Part shown: positions 41,701 to 52,970 of the stretch, in pieces | Numbering within the stretch: position 1 is the stretch's first letter | How the letters are laid out: each line of letters opens with the position of its first letter | Source of the DNA: Nematostella vectensis | Taxonomy: Eukaryota > Cnidaria > Anthozoa > Actiniaria > Edwardsiidae | Assembly: GCF_932526225.1 (NCBI RefSeq) | Contig: NC_064038.1 | Coordinates: 12,957,070 to 13,021,069 of the forward strand | Reading direction: 5' to 3' | DNA: 64,000 nt | Made by a program: the position numbers and the translations under genes | The notes under the pieces: model-generated | What the model was told of the DNA's origin: nothing | Database searches by the model: none | Seen by the model: only the letters and a program-made list of their open reading frames with translations

Positions 41701-44700
41701 GTATAACTATTTTTGTAGTAAAATAATGATAATCTCTTAATTCTTAAATGTGGTATTTCTTGTTCACTAGCCAGAATTTTTGAGAATTTATAAAAATACA
41801 ATGTCGTTCTTATAGCATTTGGTGGTGAATCCTGAAGAGGACTTGAAAAACTGGTAAGCATGTATATTAAAGAATGTCAGACAGCCTCTACTTTGTTATG
41901 TAACTATCCACGATCCACAAAGTCTGGTGCTCAGTTAACAATAATTGATTAAAAGTATCCTAGTTGCTTGTATGAATTAGCTGATGAAAATGGATGCTTT
42001 GTGTGACACAGCTACTTGATGGAATTAGAAGATAGAAATTTATCCTTTGTGAATTTTCGTTCTTGGACGCAATACTGTTCCGTTTCGTACCATTGGAACC
42101 TTATCGAGATTCGAAACATTCTCGCTGCGGAGAGATAAGTTGTCGAAAGTTGGAAAAACGTTGCTGTGTTTGGGTAACATTTTTGAATATCAAAACGTTC
42201 ACGAACTTTAGTAAGTAACTTAAGTATTCGTGGGTTTCGGGTGATCGTGAATTAATCTAATTTAAAAATACTTTTACTTGAACAGCAGCAAATTGAGCTC
42301 GATCTCTGAAGATGACATCCCTCATCATGAAAAAAAGGGGTCAGACTGATTCAAAACAGAATCGTCGATTGTTGAATTTGGCACCTCAAGATGGAGTCAA
42401 ACAAATTTCTAAGCACGAGACGAAATGCTCGGTTTTTTGTATATGAATGCTAGTTAGAATGATTTGACACGAACCAACGATGTGCACTAAGTAAAAAAAA
42501 AAAATCAATAACAATTAGCTAACCTACCAACAATGCACAAGTATTTACCCAATAGCGTGAAATTGTTCACTTCGTTATTCGAAAATGGCGGAAAACTTGC
42601 AGAGATTGAATAGACGTACCACGTGATTCCACACGTTATACCGCACAGGTAGCCCGGCAAAACTAATTCACAAACTTAGCTTTCGCACCGAGTGCAAAAC
42701 GATGAACGTAGTAGACGGAAAAAACGATAGAATTTAAAAGAAAACTTTGACTTGCAGAAAAACGGAAACAAAGTGTTCAACACCTAATATAGTGGATCTA
42801 TGCGGACAGCAACCTCGCAACCATTCCGTGCAATAGCCCCACTCGCAGTCTTTGATATTTAGGTGCCGACAAGAATCCTTCGCGATTTCCGTATCGAGGG
42901 GACAGTGATGTAATCGCGATTTTTCCGTGCCGTGTGACAGTAGGGTTATCTCTGCGTGCATCGAGGTAAAAGTACCGTGATCTTTCCGTAACGTGTGTCA
43001 ACTTTAATTGCTGTAATCGCATTCATTTCTATGTACTGTCGTGCAGACAGAACTCCAGCTCTCGAAAGACGATAATATGTTGACAAAAAACGCAGGAACA
43101 GGACCTCGAAACAGCATCGCAAGCACCAATGTGCGCATTTTCCACCCCAAAATAACGATGATATAGACTTTTGAGCAATGGCCATAATAAAGTACAGATC
43201 ACTTTATTGACAATTTTACGGCTGCAGACGGGTGCGTGAGGATGTGGGTGAAGTTGAGTCTCTTAAAAAAAAGAAATGGCGGAAAGAGTAGCCTGTTATG
43301 GATAAAAATAGAGTACAGCGTCAACATCGGCCATTCTTGGCACCAACTTGCTAAGCTGACAAAAAGACAATGTTGGCAAACTTCTACACAACAGCTCCTG
43401 ACACATGCTCGAAGATCCAGCATACTTTGCGTTCGAAGATCCAGCATACTTTGCGGGCGCTCCCAAAGGTCCGCAAAGTACGCTGAACCTTCGAGCATGC
43501 TCCTGACATGATGTAGAAATCACGCCAACATTGCTGGGCCGGCTGTCTTCACCGGGAATGTTTGCGCTGATTGCATGGGGTTTAAAAGACTAAACAAAGT
43601 GGACGAGGGGGATTATTATTCTGCCTTTATAGCGACTGTGTAGACAAAGCACTTGAGCAAGGGGAAAGGGCAACAATTTCTATTGCTTCCTGGTGAAAGG
43701 GCTATAATGGGCACCAAATAACGGGCGTATGTCACATTGATTGTGATGTGGCAACGTGTTGAGTTCTAGGATGAGTTTCGTTGTTGTCTATAGTCGTAAA
43801 TCATAAGGACCCTAATGTACCAAAACGACTAAAAATAAACAACATACACACCAGTCAATAAAATTTCTTTCACATCACTTCTTGTAGGGACAGTTGGCTG
43901 AGCTACTGTGGTGCCCAGTGAACTGAAGCCTGTGGCCTGGTCTTGCCTTGGAGACTGGGGACTAATTGGTGCAGAGCTTTCAGTCCAGGGCTCAACTGTC
44001 AGTAAGATCTTGTTGTAAAAGTATGGCTTGTGTTGAAGAACACCTATTACATTTTCCACCGTGTCAAACCCGAGTATGGCATAGCTGTTGGAGTTGATTA
44101 AAAAAAAAAATGATTTGATAAAAAAATGTTTAACAAAAAAAAGTTTAACGAAACAAAAACCGTTATAATGTCACCTGTCATATTTTTCTATCTTCGTAGC
44201 GGATCCATGGGCAGAGAAGATTTGATACAGCTCAACCTGAAATGATTTATAATACACATAATAAAGCTTAACCTGTTTCTAAGCGGTTTATTTGAGGCCA
44301 AATGCACCCAGTTAGCTCAGTGAGTTCACCTCTACGAGCTCAAATAATGTAGAAAATGTTTCCGACCTTTGCAGTATTATTGATGTAGAATTTTAGTTTA
44401 CATGTAGAGCCAAATTTACCCTTAAATTCAAGATGGCAGCCAATGAGTCAATTGGTGAATTATTTTCACACAAAAAATACCACCCAAAAGAAGGTTAAAA
44501 AAGCTCTGCAAAATAACACATATAATAAAGCTCCTTTAAAAGTTGACCACAACTGTAACGATTTTGATTTCTACTCACAAAGAAATTAAACATAAGGCAT
44601 TTAATGCAGGAAAAGTGATCAAAGGCATCAAACTGATTAACAGAAAAAGTTGAATTATATAGCAATGCTTGTATATTATATTTGATGCAATTTCTCATTA

Positions 44701-47129
44701 ACTTTTAATCAATTTTCACAAAAAGACAGCATAACCACATACCTCTGTTATCCCTTTTATAGGTTTCGCAAATCTAACAATAACAGTAAAGCACTTTGGG
44801 TCATTGCTGTTTGAAGATTGTATACCAGAGATTTCCACTTTTTTAAGCTCCTTGACTACTTTTTGCTGAAAATACATAAACATGCCTTACATTAGGAAAC
44901 AGCAGGCAGGGTTCAATTTCAGCAGGTACTCTCTTTACCCTTGGCATGGCTGTCAAATGGCACTAAGCCATAGCCAGGTTTTGGGGCAAGGGCAGAGGGA
45001 TGTTTTTACTTATTCCATGCCAGACAGTTAAAATATAGCTTTTGTCAGTCATACATTTTTCTATTTGAGTACAGTACATCTCACAGTCAAATAAGTGTGG
45101 AATATACAAGGAAAGGGGGATTGGGGCTAAGCACCTTGGTCTACAGGCTACAGGCCTGTGGCAATTAGGAATTCAACATTATTTGCCCACCATATTCGCT
45201 TTGGATGTGTTGAATAAACTACTTGGCTGGGCTGTGGTCTGTGGTGCTTGCTTTTGTGTAGCTGGTTTTAACCTCAGTTGGGATCCCCTGATCACATAGC
45301 CATCCATTTCCAGTAAAGCAGACACAGCAGCATCATGCTCAGAATATTTGGCAAACGCAAATTTCCTTTCATAAGCAAGCAAAATGGCCACATTAACAAT
45401 TTACTGCATTTGTGTAGAGCTAGATAATATAACTGCAGTAAAATATGCTGCTAATATTCAATTTTATAGTTAAACCACTATCAAGTGGATACCCATGGAT
45501 AGCAAACAGAGATTTTTATAGCAACCCCAAATTGATTTTGGTTCAATAAAAAAAATATAAAAACACAACCTTTGTCTCACAACAAAAAACTTCTAGTGTA
45601 AACAGGCCTTTATTTGTTGGGCATTTAAAGGTCTCTCTCTATAAAATATACAAACATTCAATACAATTTTTTTCTATATTTCTAGAATTGATAAGACATC
45701 ATGAACTGACCAACAGTATGGCCCTCTTGATATTTTAGATTGGAGCCAAAAGAAATATGTCATCCATCCAAAGTTTCCTTTGTAAAAAAATAATGATCAC
45801 TAACCTGCTTGTCTCCAATTGAACTATCTTTGCCTCTTTTAGTGTTCCAAACTTGGAAAAGAGTCCTTTTATATCCTCCTAAAATATAGAAGTAGACGAT
45901 CAGGGATAGAGTACTATAGACCTAGCTTTTTGCTAAAAGGCACTGTGTCGTTTAAATTCTATGTTCCAGCATGCCTGTACAGATCACATTGTTTTTTCTA
46001 CAGCCTGTCTGTAGTTTTTCTTACAAGATAACTAATTCATCATGAAAACTGAGTGCCATACTACTAAAAAACACACAAGAGAAAATTGGAGTACATAAAC
46101 CTTTGATTAAATTCAATAGTTTTTACAGAACTTTGAAGATCAAACTTTAAGTCTGAATTTCAAAGGATTGGTGACTACGATGAAGGTTAGTATGGACAAG
46201 GTTAATTCTAATTAAAAAAAACAAAAAGCTTTATGGGAACTTCAAAAGTGTATAGCTCTTGTAAAACCTAGGATTGAATAGAAAGCAGTCATCTAATATC
46301 TACCAGAGGAACCTAATAGTGGTGGTTGTTTAAAAGCTTATTATTATTGAAATCAGCTTGCAGTGGTGGAAGTGGGGGACAGAAAGGTGAAGTGAACAAT
46401 CACTGGGTATCGGATATTTCAGGCTATTTTCAGGATATTTGATAATAAGGGTCAAATACTACAGATGGTGTCGCAGAAGAGATACATAAAATATAGTCAG
46501 ATGTGAGGGGGGTGAGGTGAAGTGAAGTGAACAATCTCAGAGCACCTGATAATTCAGGCTTTTTCATGGCAGAACTACAAAACAAACCATACCTCTGTAA
46601 AAGGCTCTGGCAGATTGGATATAAGCACCCCATACCAGCCTTTAGCGTTGGGGGAAATCTGGATCCCAGAGGAACAATCTACAGTTACTTTAAGTGATTT
46701 CGTGCTAATATTTACTGATCTTTGTGAATTCACCAGACTGTTCGACGTTTTGCCACCTTTAGCACCGGATTTCTTGCTATTAGTAGTGTTGTTTTCTTTC
46801 TTTTCCCATTGCGACGGTGGTCTAGGAGGCAATCCGGTTGACTTTTTGGAAGCTTTCTTAGCGTGGTCCGACGCATAAACATCCTTTTGCGCAACCCCAA
46901 ATACTAAATTCTCGCAATGTTTAGGTGAATAGTTAACCCTGGCAACATCAGGGATGGCTAAAAGAAACTCGTAGAGGCTTTGGTAACCCAGTTCTTGGAA
47001 ATTCAAGCTAGATTCGCCTGTGTATGTTTTGTACTCAGATATGAACCGAGTCTGTTTAACGCCATTTTTCGCGGATAATAGTAGAGCCCGGATAAACTGT
47101 TTCAGCGATTCTGGGACCTCCTTAGACAT
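29718..47129 (-). CDS. LOTUS - RRM - RRM - Tudor - Tudor - coiled-coil protein, 17 exons, 1350 aa
   Basis: Exons (transcript order): 46593-47129, 45805-45878, 45191-45365, 44743-44865, 44175-44236, 43852-44084, 41132-41466, 40765-40889, 40135-40408, 39575-39700, 37437-37541, 36659-36778, 34691-34879, 32881-33064, 32209-32430, 30065-31136, 29718-29814. All phases join to 4053 nt. Domains: LOTUS/OST-HTH (~5-85, SLKQFIRALLLSAKNGVKQT ... LGYQSLYEFLLAIPDV); RRM1 (~164-240, YGVLISNLPEPFTE, FAFAKYSEHDAA); RRM2-like (~268-350, KVEISGIQSS ... SYAILGFDTVENV); Tudor 1 with flanks (~480-690, core VLYADYGNSEWV); Tudor 2 (~728-860, VGSLACLLLPGG, DVLLIDLGC); six 20-residue Q/P-rich repeats (~1013-1133); C-terminal coiled coil (~1290-1350). 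LOTUS and Tudor domains together mark germ-granule/piRNA-pathway factors (TDRD5/TDRD7 types bind Vasa and methylarginine ligands); the added RRMs are not in those proteins. RNA binding in germ granules is inferred. Exon 10 is the least certain because its donor lies in a repeat. Confidence 0.85.
30622..30990 (-). repeat. 60-bp coding repeat, six copies, in exon 16 of the LOTUS/Tudor gene
   Basis: Each 60-bp unit encodes LPPQQPASHPVFGTTSEQ plus two variable residues (RG, KR or PI types). Copies are almost identical, showing recent expansion or gene conversion, and keep the reading frame. The segment is low-complexity, rich in Pro and Gln, and probably disordered. Confidence 0.93.
31951..31983. 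repeat. Poly-G tract
   Basis: A run of about 26 G follows GGCCC in intron 15 of the LOTUS/Tudor gene. It can form G-quadruplexes and its length is prone to assembly error. Confidence 0.8.
34252..34396. repeat. 46-bp tandem repeat, three copies
   Basis: The unit AAAAAGAGGGATTTGAGCTC followed by TTATGTAGAGTTGTGAAATT-ATATAT is repeated three times with one substitution. It lies inside intron 13 of the LOTUS/Tudor gene, ~300 bp from the nearest exon. Confidence 0.85.
36270..36432. repeat. Dispersed repeat, copy 2 (intron of the LOTUS/Tudor gene)
   Basis: Related to 1360-1506: GGGGATTCATTAGGCCCCGG, GCGGCTATTTTCCACC, an A-run, AAGATAAAATGACTTCCACC and CTGAAAGTTAATGAAAGCCC occur in the same order. 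Between the two copies identity is moderate, indicating an old family. Confidence 0.6.
37925..39590 (-). repeat. 70-bp minisatellite, ~20 copies, seeded at the donor of LOTUS/Tudor exon 10
   Basis: In the gene's orientation exon 10 ends ATTACTTGG and the intron begins GTATGCATGACATTACTAGG. The 70-bp unit contains a matching block (TTTGG then GTATTATGACATTACTAGG) and a second junction-like block (TACTGG then GTATGTGTGAAATT). The array starts immediately at the donor (GT at 39574-39573) and runs ~1.65 kb, interrupted by a foldback element at 38458-38680. Reading past the real donor in frame gives TGA after eight codons. The C-rich plus strand (G-rich transcript) varies in homopolymer length between copies. 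Confidence 0.9.
38458..38680. mobile_element. 223-bp foldback transposon inserted in the 70-bp array, AAT target duplication
   Basis: The ends AGAGAGCTTAAGCAAGTCAA and its complement (TTGACTTGCTTAAGCTCTCT) are perfect over 20 nt, and inverted homology continues inward (CGGCATCAAAAACGGC). The empty site is known from neighbouring units (TAGCAATGTCAT): left flank ends AAT, right flank starts AAT, so a 3-bp duplication was made. A decayed end (TTGATTTGCTTAAACTCTCT) is at about 37709-37728. No coding capacity. Confidence 0.88.
40568..40735. repeat. ~80-90 bp tandem duplication in a LOTUS/Tudor intron
   Basis: Two copies of GAGCTAATGCTTGAAA ... ATTACTCTGGTTTCAGAGAA ... CGACCCTCTATTGAT lie in the intron between exons 8 and 9, close upstream of the second copy's neighbour exon donor at 40764. 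TTTCAG in each copy resembles an acceptor on the other strand only, so no splicing role is suggested. Confidence 0.75.
43403..43498. mobile_element. 96-bp inverted-repeat element with 9-bp target duplication
   Basis: The arms ATGCTCGAAGATCCAGC and GCTGAACCTTCGAGCAT fold back, with CATACTTTGCG / CGCAAAGTACG inside; part of the left arm is duplicated. GCTCCTGAC flanks both sides (43394-43402 and 43499-43507). A 9-bp duplication suggests a Mutator-like or Merlin-like origin. A related palindrome is at 63616-63690. Located in the long intron 6 of the LOTUS/Tudor gene. Confidence 0.8.
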
Positions 47130-47789
47130 ACTGAGTCTTTTTCGTCGCTTTCTTACATCGTTAGGGCGAGAATGATGGTGAAAAATGGCGTAAATAACGA
47201 TGTTTGGGTGATATTTGTCAAGTATGTCCTCAGCTGTCGTACACACGTGCACTCAGCTCGCGGGCGCATATTCAGCATCAACACAACTCGTTACCAGACT
47301 TCGCTGAAAATAAAAGGGGGTGGTGAGGGGAAAGGGGGGAATCCTATTTATTATTAATATTTTTTTCTTTTCTATTGTCATTTGCTCTTTCTAGCTCACA
47401 TCGAATACCGCAGGTCCATTTTTTAATTCTTTAGAATCGTTTTTGAAAAGGAGGCGAAAAAGGCATTAGTTTTGAAAAGTAAGCCTTTTTAATTCAAGCC
47501 CCTTGAGCCTAAAATAAATTTTCTTTTCAGAATGCGACGAAAAAGTGTTCAGAAGACATAGTTACAAGCCTTCGTTTTATTGGTATTAGATTCTATTTAT
47601 GGGCTTCCTGTGTTACTTTTTCCCAGTCTCCTTTCTGCCACGTCAGAGCGAGTCTATTTGGCTCTCGTTACTATGGAAACTCAGGAAAGTTGAACTAACA
47701 CCGACTCCATGCCATGAACAATTCAGATCTAGACACGACTCACTGATAAAGCGAAGTGGAAACGATTTCCTCCCTGAAATACTCTCAAA
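47130..47789. promoter_or_regulatory. Shared (bidirectional) promoter region of LOTUS/Tudor gene and CFAP53
   Basis: The two start codons face away from each other 660 bp apart, and no other gene is supportable between them. The region must hold both promoters and 5'UTRs. No TATA box is evident. The X-box-like motif annotated separately is the clearest regulatory site. Confidence 0.7.
47667..47680 (+). promoter_or_regulatory. X-box-like RFX binding motif
   Basis: GTTACTATGGAAAC fits the X-box pattern of two inverted half-sites (GTTRCC and GGYAAC) with a 2-nt spacer, with one mismatch in each half-site. It lies 109 bp upstream of the CFAP53 start. RFX factors drive ciliary genes across animals through such sites in proximal promoters, so this position and target are coherent. 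Functional use is inferred. Confidence 0.7.
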
Positions 47790-50700
47790 ATGATGGTCCA
47801 ACATGTACGCCGCTGTCGGGAGTTTACCGGACCAACTCCTAACTCAGTAGCAATCGTAAGTTTCGCGCAATTTACCTCGAATTAAACGGTTTTTGCGACG
47901 AACTTATGGACTCTTCATTTATCCTCATCGCTTATTTTGCCTGTCTGTTATTATTTGTTTCTAAGCGAGTATGTCGCAATGAAAACAGTATCTAAAGAAT
48001 TAATATATACTGGGAAGTTTAGAAGCATGTTTGTGTCACCAATATTTTGTTAACAGCTTAAAAACATTCCAAAATTTGGTTAAATTTGATATTGAGTACA
48101 ATGTGAACAATATGTAAATTTGTTGACTACCATACATGATAATCGATAAACCATTAACTTTCTTTCGATTATAGAAAGCTAAACCGACAAACAAGCGACC
48201 CGTTGAGCATCTTATTCTCGAGGGAAGACGACGAGACGAGTTAAGAGATGAGGCGATCGCAGAGTCAAAATATCAACAGCAATGCGATCTAAAGGTAAAG
48301 ATTGGATAACTAAAAATTGCTTACCATAGACACTGTAAGATGATGCCTCGTTATATTTATATATTTAGTCTAATAAACTGTTATAAGATACATACATTTG
48401 TGTGCTTATATCCTATGTACATTTTATTGTTGATGCAATTATTCTGGCACTTTTTAAACACTATTATTTGTATTTTCAGTCTGAATGGGAAAAAGCTACT
48501 GATAAAAGAATCCTGAAGAATACTGTTATAAGAAGGGTAGACAGACTGGTCCAAAAAGAGAAATTCAAACTCGAAGATCGCAGAGAAAGGTATGATTGCA
48601 CAATATTTTCATAACAAAATGTTCATTGTATATATAAGCAAATTGTCTTTGTCTCTGATTACCTACAGTATTGAGCTATTTTAACTGGTAACATTGAAAC
48701 TCTTAGGTTGCGTGATCTTTTACTAAATGAAGAGCAGCAGTTCATACAAGAAATGGAAGCAAAAGAGGAGACAACTCTTGAAAGACAAGCAAAAATGAGA
48801 GAGAGAGCAAGATTCTTAAAGGAGAAAAGAGAGGCAGAAAGACTGCAAATTGTTAAAGAGAAATATGATCAGAGATGGAGGTAGGAACTAGGATATGCAG
48901 AAATATAGCATCAACATTTAGGCCATGTTCACACAAGGCAATTTGTTCTGCAACTTTCAATGCAGCGATGATAAATAAAAAATGCAGTTTGTGGAAACAT
49001 GATACACAGTAAAACATTTTCTTGAAATGTTATTAAAAGTAGAAACCAATTTTTTCTTATACTTGCAATATATTTTCTGTAGCATTGAAAGTTGAAGGAA
49101 AAATTGGAAGTAACACACAACAAGGTTTTCACTGCAAGTTGCAGGTGAAATTGCCTCATGTAAAATGACCTTAATATTCCACAAGGTGACTTATAGCTTA
49201 AAAGGCCATGTACCCTCCTGAGTTTACTTTATTTGCAACAAACCAACCTGCTCATCTCATCATCTTTCCCAGGGAGGAATGCGAGGAGCTCAGGAGCCAT
49301 TTGTCCCGTCGTCATCAAGATGAGGTATTCAGTGAGCGCTCAGACCAGATCAGAATGAAGAACGAGCAGAAACAACGTGAGAAGGATCTAGAAAAAATGT
49401 ATGCTGATCTCTGGGAACGTGACGTCAAGGCGAAGGCACAGCGTGAGGAACAGGAGGCCATGGAACAAATGGAGAGGAATAGAGAGACACTGCGGGTACT
49501 CCAGCTACAGTCTGAAGCGAACGCTAAACAGAGAGAGGAGGAGAGAAGACTTAAGGAGCTTGAGGCGGAATGGCTGAAGGAGCAGAATGCAATGAGAGCT
49601 CAGGAGGAGGAATTCCTCAAGCAAGAGAAGCTCCGTAAGCAGGAGGCAGCTAAGCGTGCACGAGATGTATCTATAAGACTCAAGAATGAAAAGGAGGTGA
49701 GATATTTTAATGTGTGACTAAAGACATATTAAAATGGGGTATTATGACCCTTTGTATTAACCTCGTTTATCAGAGGCCTTGTGCTTTACTTTTTGCTCTA
49801 AGCCAAAGAGAGGTTCAGAAGTTTGAAGCCTTTTGCACATATTAAATGATAGATCTTTTATAATGTCTTCAGACCAACTGATTGCTTATCTTATCACAGG
49901 CCAAGGAGAAACAAGAAGAGCTTGCGCTAGACATGAAAATCCTTGAAAAACTCCTTGACGACACACGCAATGAAGCCATGGAGGAATCACAACGGAAGAA
50001 GGAGCTCCGAGAAGAGAATCTACGCTTCATGAAATACTGTGAGATGAACCGCAAAGATGAGGAAGACCGAGAGAGGGCCCTTGAGGCTCACGTGAATGCA
50101 GAGGTAGAAAAACAGTGGGCGAAGAAGATGGAGCAATACAGGATAGAACGAGCAGCCAGGAAGAAGTTACTGGACAATGTTCTACAAACCAGACAATTAC
50201 AGATGCATGAGAGAAGTAAGTGCAATTGCTGCTGCTTGGTCTCTACCCAGATCTCTAGTCAACTAGCGTGTTTAAGACTCGATCTAGCGGAGAAAATAGT
50301 TGTTTAGAGTCTATGAAAGTTTCAACTCGAACGACCGTCTAATTATTCTCATTGACTCTAAATTTTGTTCAACATCGACATGATAATTAATTAAAAGAGA
50401 GACGTCATGATATGTCAACGAGAGCTGTTGAGAGTTTTTTCACATAATGTTCTCGCAGAGTTTGGAATTTAAAATGTTTGATTCCTGATTTGGCAGCAAA
50501 CCCTATAGTAAAATAATTACTTTGGATAACGTAAAAGCTACGGAAAGTGTAATTATTATTATCAATTCTGAAAATTCCTGTCTATTTGATGTAAGTCGGC
50601 CTAAATTATCAATGACATAAACTTAGTTATTATAAAAGTACAGCAATGAAAGTCACGTAAAACTTTTCATAATTGTCCATCATGTTCTGACTGACTGTTG

Positions 50701-51493
50701 TTTTTGTTCAGAACAAATCGCGGAAGCTGAGGCTGAAGCAGAACGAGCGGAGAAGGAGAGAATGCACAAAGCGTGGCTAGAGCACGAGAGACTGGAACGA
50801 GAGAACCAGGAACGCATTCGGCAGAGGGAGGCTGGGCACCAGCGAGATCTTGATATGCAGATCGACTACCAGAATCACCTGAAGGAGAGGAGCAAAGAAG
50901 ACGAGAGAGAGGAGTTCCTTCTCGGACAGGTACGGGTGGCTGGGGTATATTCCGATCTTCTGCTGTCGAGTCGCCAGGAATCAAATATTGCTGCCGCGCG
51001 TGACTTGTCTGAATGCTACAAGACAATGCTCTATTGTTTTGTTGCTAGAAGATGCGCAAAAGAGCTCATTTGATTGGATAATTATTTGTCACACCGCAGC
51101 TCAATTTTCAGAAGTTTTCCTTACCGGGAAGGGGAGCTAGAGAGTTTTTTTTTTTTTTTTTTTTTCCGCTTGCGCGAAAGCCTAGCGTTTCAAGGGGGTA
51201 AAAGAGCGAATGGGATAGGGTGCAAATTGTTCGGTAGAAATCAGCCACGATCCTTTATGGCCTTTTTTATGTATAAACCTTTCTTTGTGATTATTCCATC
51301 ACCAAGCAAATTCTGTCTATGCGCCTAATCGTTGGTCGTTCCATGTTAATATACCGACTCTCTTTCCTTTCACCAGGAGGCCGAACGTGAATATCAACGC
51401 AAGCTCAAAGAAGCCCTGAAACGACCACAAATCGACAAAGTGCATCCTGCCCGCCTGCTCGCCTCATACAGAAGCAAATTTTCAACAAACTGA
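47790..51493 (+). CDS. CFAP53: Cilia- and flagella-associated protein 53, 8 exons, complete
   Basis: Axonemal microtubule-inner/centriolar-satellite coiled-coil protein needed for motile cilia and left-right patterning in vertebrates. Exons: 47790-47855, 48175-48294, 48480-48589, 48707-48880, 49273-49696, 49900-50215, 50712-50929, 51377-51493. Phases join to 514 codons plus TGA, the same length as the human protein. The N-terminus has the conserved GPTPNSVAI; the rest is highly charged heptad coiled coil (for example REECEELRSHLSRRHQDE, KMYADLWERD, DMQIDYQNHLKERSKE). Two adjacent in-frame ATGs (47790, 47793) can start it. Transcribed away from the LOTUS/Tudor gene and towards DNAI1. Confidence 0.94.
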
Positions 51494-51652
51494 GTTTCGC
51501 AACCATCTATCTTAACCTCCTTGTACATAGACCTTAGGACAAAAATATACAAATTTACTTTTGACGAATTAATATTCCTGAGACATCAGAATTTCGGATT
51601 TATGGAGTCTGATGTTATGGGTTGTAATGGGCCAAGCGTTTGCAGTGTATAT

Positions 51653-51658
51653 AATAAA
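51653..51658 (+). terminator. Polyadenylation signal of CFAP53
   Basis: AATAAA 160 bp after the CFAP53 stop codon, in an AT-rich stretch; no other candidate is closer. Confidence 0.75.
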
Positions 51659-52773
51659 ATGAATGATAAGTTTTGACATTTTTGTCCTCGTTTGCTAATT
51701 TACATCTACACTTGTACCGTGACCGTACCTTCACCACGGTGCTGAAATAAGCTGTATCGACGCCGAATACACATACATAAAATCGGGGCGTCTACACCAG
51801 GTTTTATATCACGTGGGGTGTATTGGCGCACATGGTCATCATGAAAGGGGGTTTGCTGCAAGTCTACTTGCGCGCATCTTCATGAAGATGGCTTGATTCT
51901 ATTTTTGTTGGCTGTACAATCTTCAGAAATTTTCAGTCGAACTTGATTGATAATTACTGAGCCTCGCGAATCTTGTTGCGACTGCCCGTATTCATTCAAA
52001 TAGCGCTTGCTGTTAAAAAGTCAGTAGTACTCGCCCAAACACTGTTGCGTACCATATTTTTTGGTAGTTTTCTTTGTCTCAAGTCAAACCAATGCGGTTT
52101 CTGGTTTCGTGCCAGTCCGGCCGATTTTTTGCCCTAAAACCACAACTTTTTCTTCATATCGGCATCACCTGAAACTCGCACTTCCATCGGAGCTCCGACT
52201 ATTTGACTAGGCCATACTAATATTCAAGAGTATTATTTCCACACTCGAGAATGCCATATGCTTTCCTTTCGGTCGCACCATTTTATTAATATGCTAAAGT
52301 TCTGCACGAGGGAAAGTCAATCAAGTGATGCGTTAATCTAATGATTAGTTTTACAGAGACGCGCGTGACCATTTTGTGAAGCAAACTAATAAAAAGCAGG
52401 AAAGATGCGAGAAGTGTACTTTGTGATTTGAACCTGGCATTACTCTTATCGGGTTTCCAGTGGATGGTAGGGTTTCGACGTCACATGGAGCTCGTCCCAG
52501 CCCCAAGCCGCCTCACGGTTATCTCCGAGCACAGGAGAGAACTTCTGGGACTAGCCTGATCGTTACCTGCTTGAGGACATATGGAACACGATGGAATACT
52601 CCTAGTTATGAAGTGTGTGTAAAAATCAAAACTGTGGTCCGTGCAAGCTACTTGGCCAACGTATGCACGGTAGCGCGCGTCGCACTAATAAGTTGAAGTA
52701 TTGGACCGACATTATGTCAACATTCTGTTTATTTGCAAATACATCCTTGCGAGGGCACGATCAAGCCTTGAAT
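51659..52773. other. Intergenic region between the 3' ends of CFAP53 and DNAI1
   Basis: No gene is supportable; short frames such as 52460-52696 show no domain or splice context. The region separates two convergent transcription units. Confidence 0.6.
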
Positions 52774-52779
52774 TTTATT
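52774..52779 (-). terminator. Polyadenylation signal of DNAI1
   Basis: On the minus strand AATAAA lies ~190 bp after the DNAI1 stop codon (52971-52973). A second candidate is ~50 bp further on. Confidence 0.6.
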
Positions 52780-52970
52780 TGTCAAAAACACTAACTGTAC
52801 ATATGTCCAAATAACTCTTGGTAATACCCCAAAATATGGAGCCCTCAGAGACCACAGGTCAGTGGCCTTAGGGGCAACTGTTGCTATGAAAACTTAAGAC
52901 CATTGGTTTGTGTGGTCCACCCGCTATTTACATCTTATGAGTATGATTGCTTAGATGAGTTAATCGCGGT

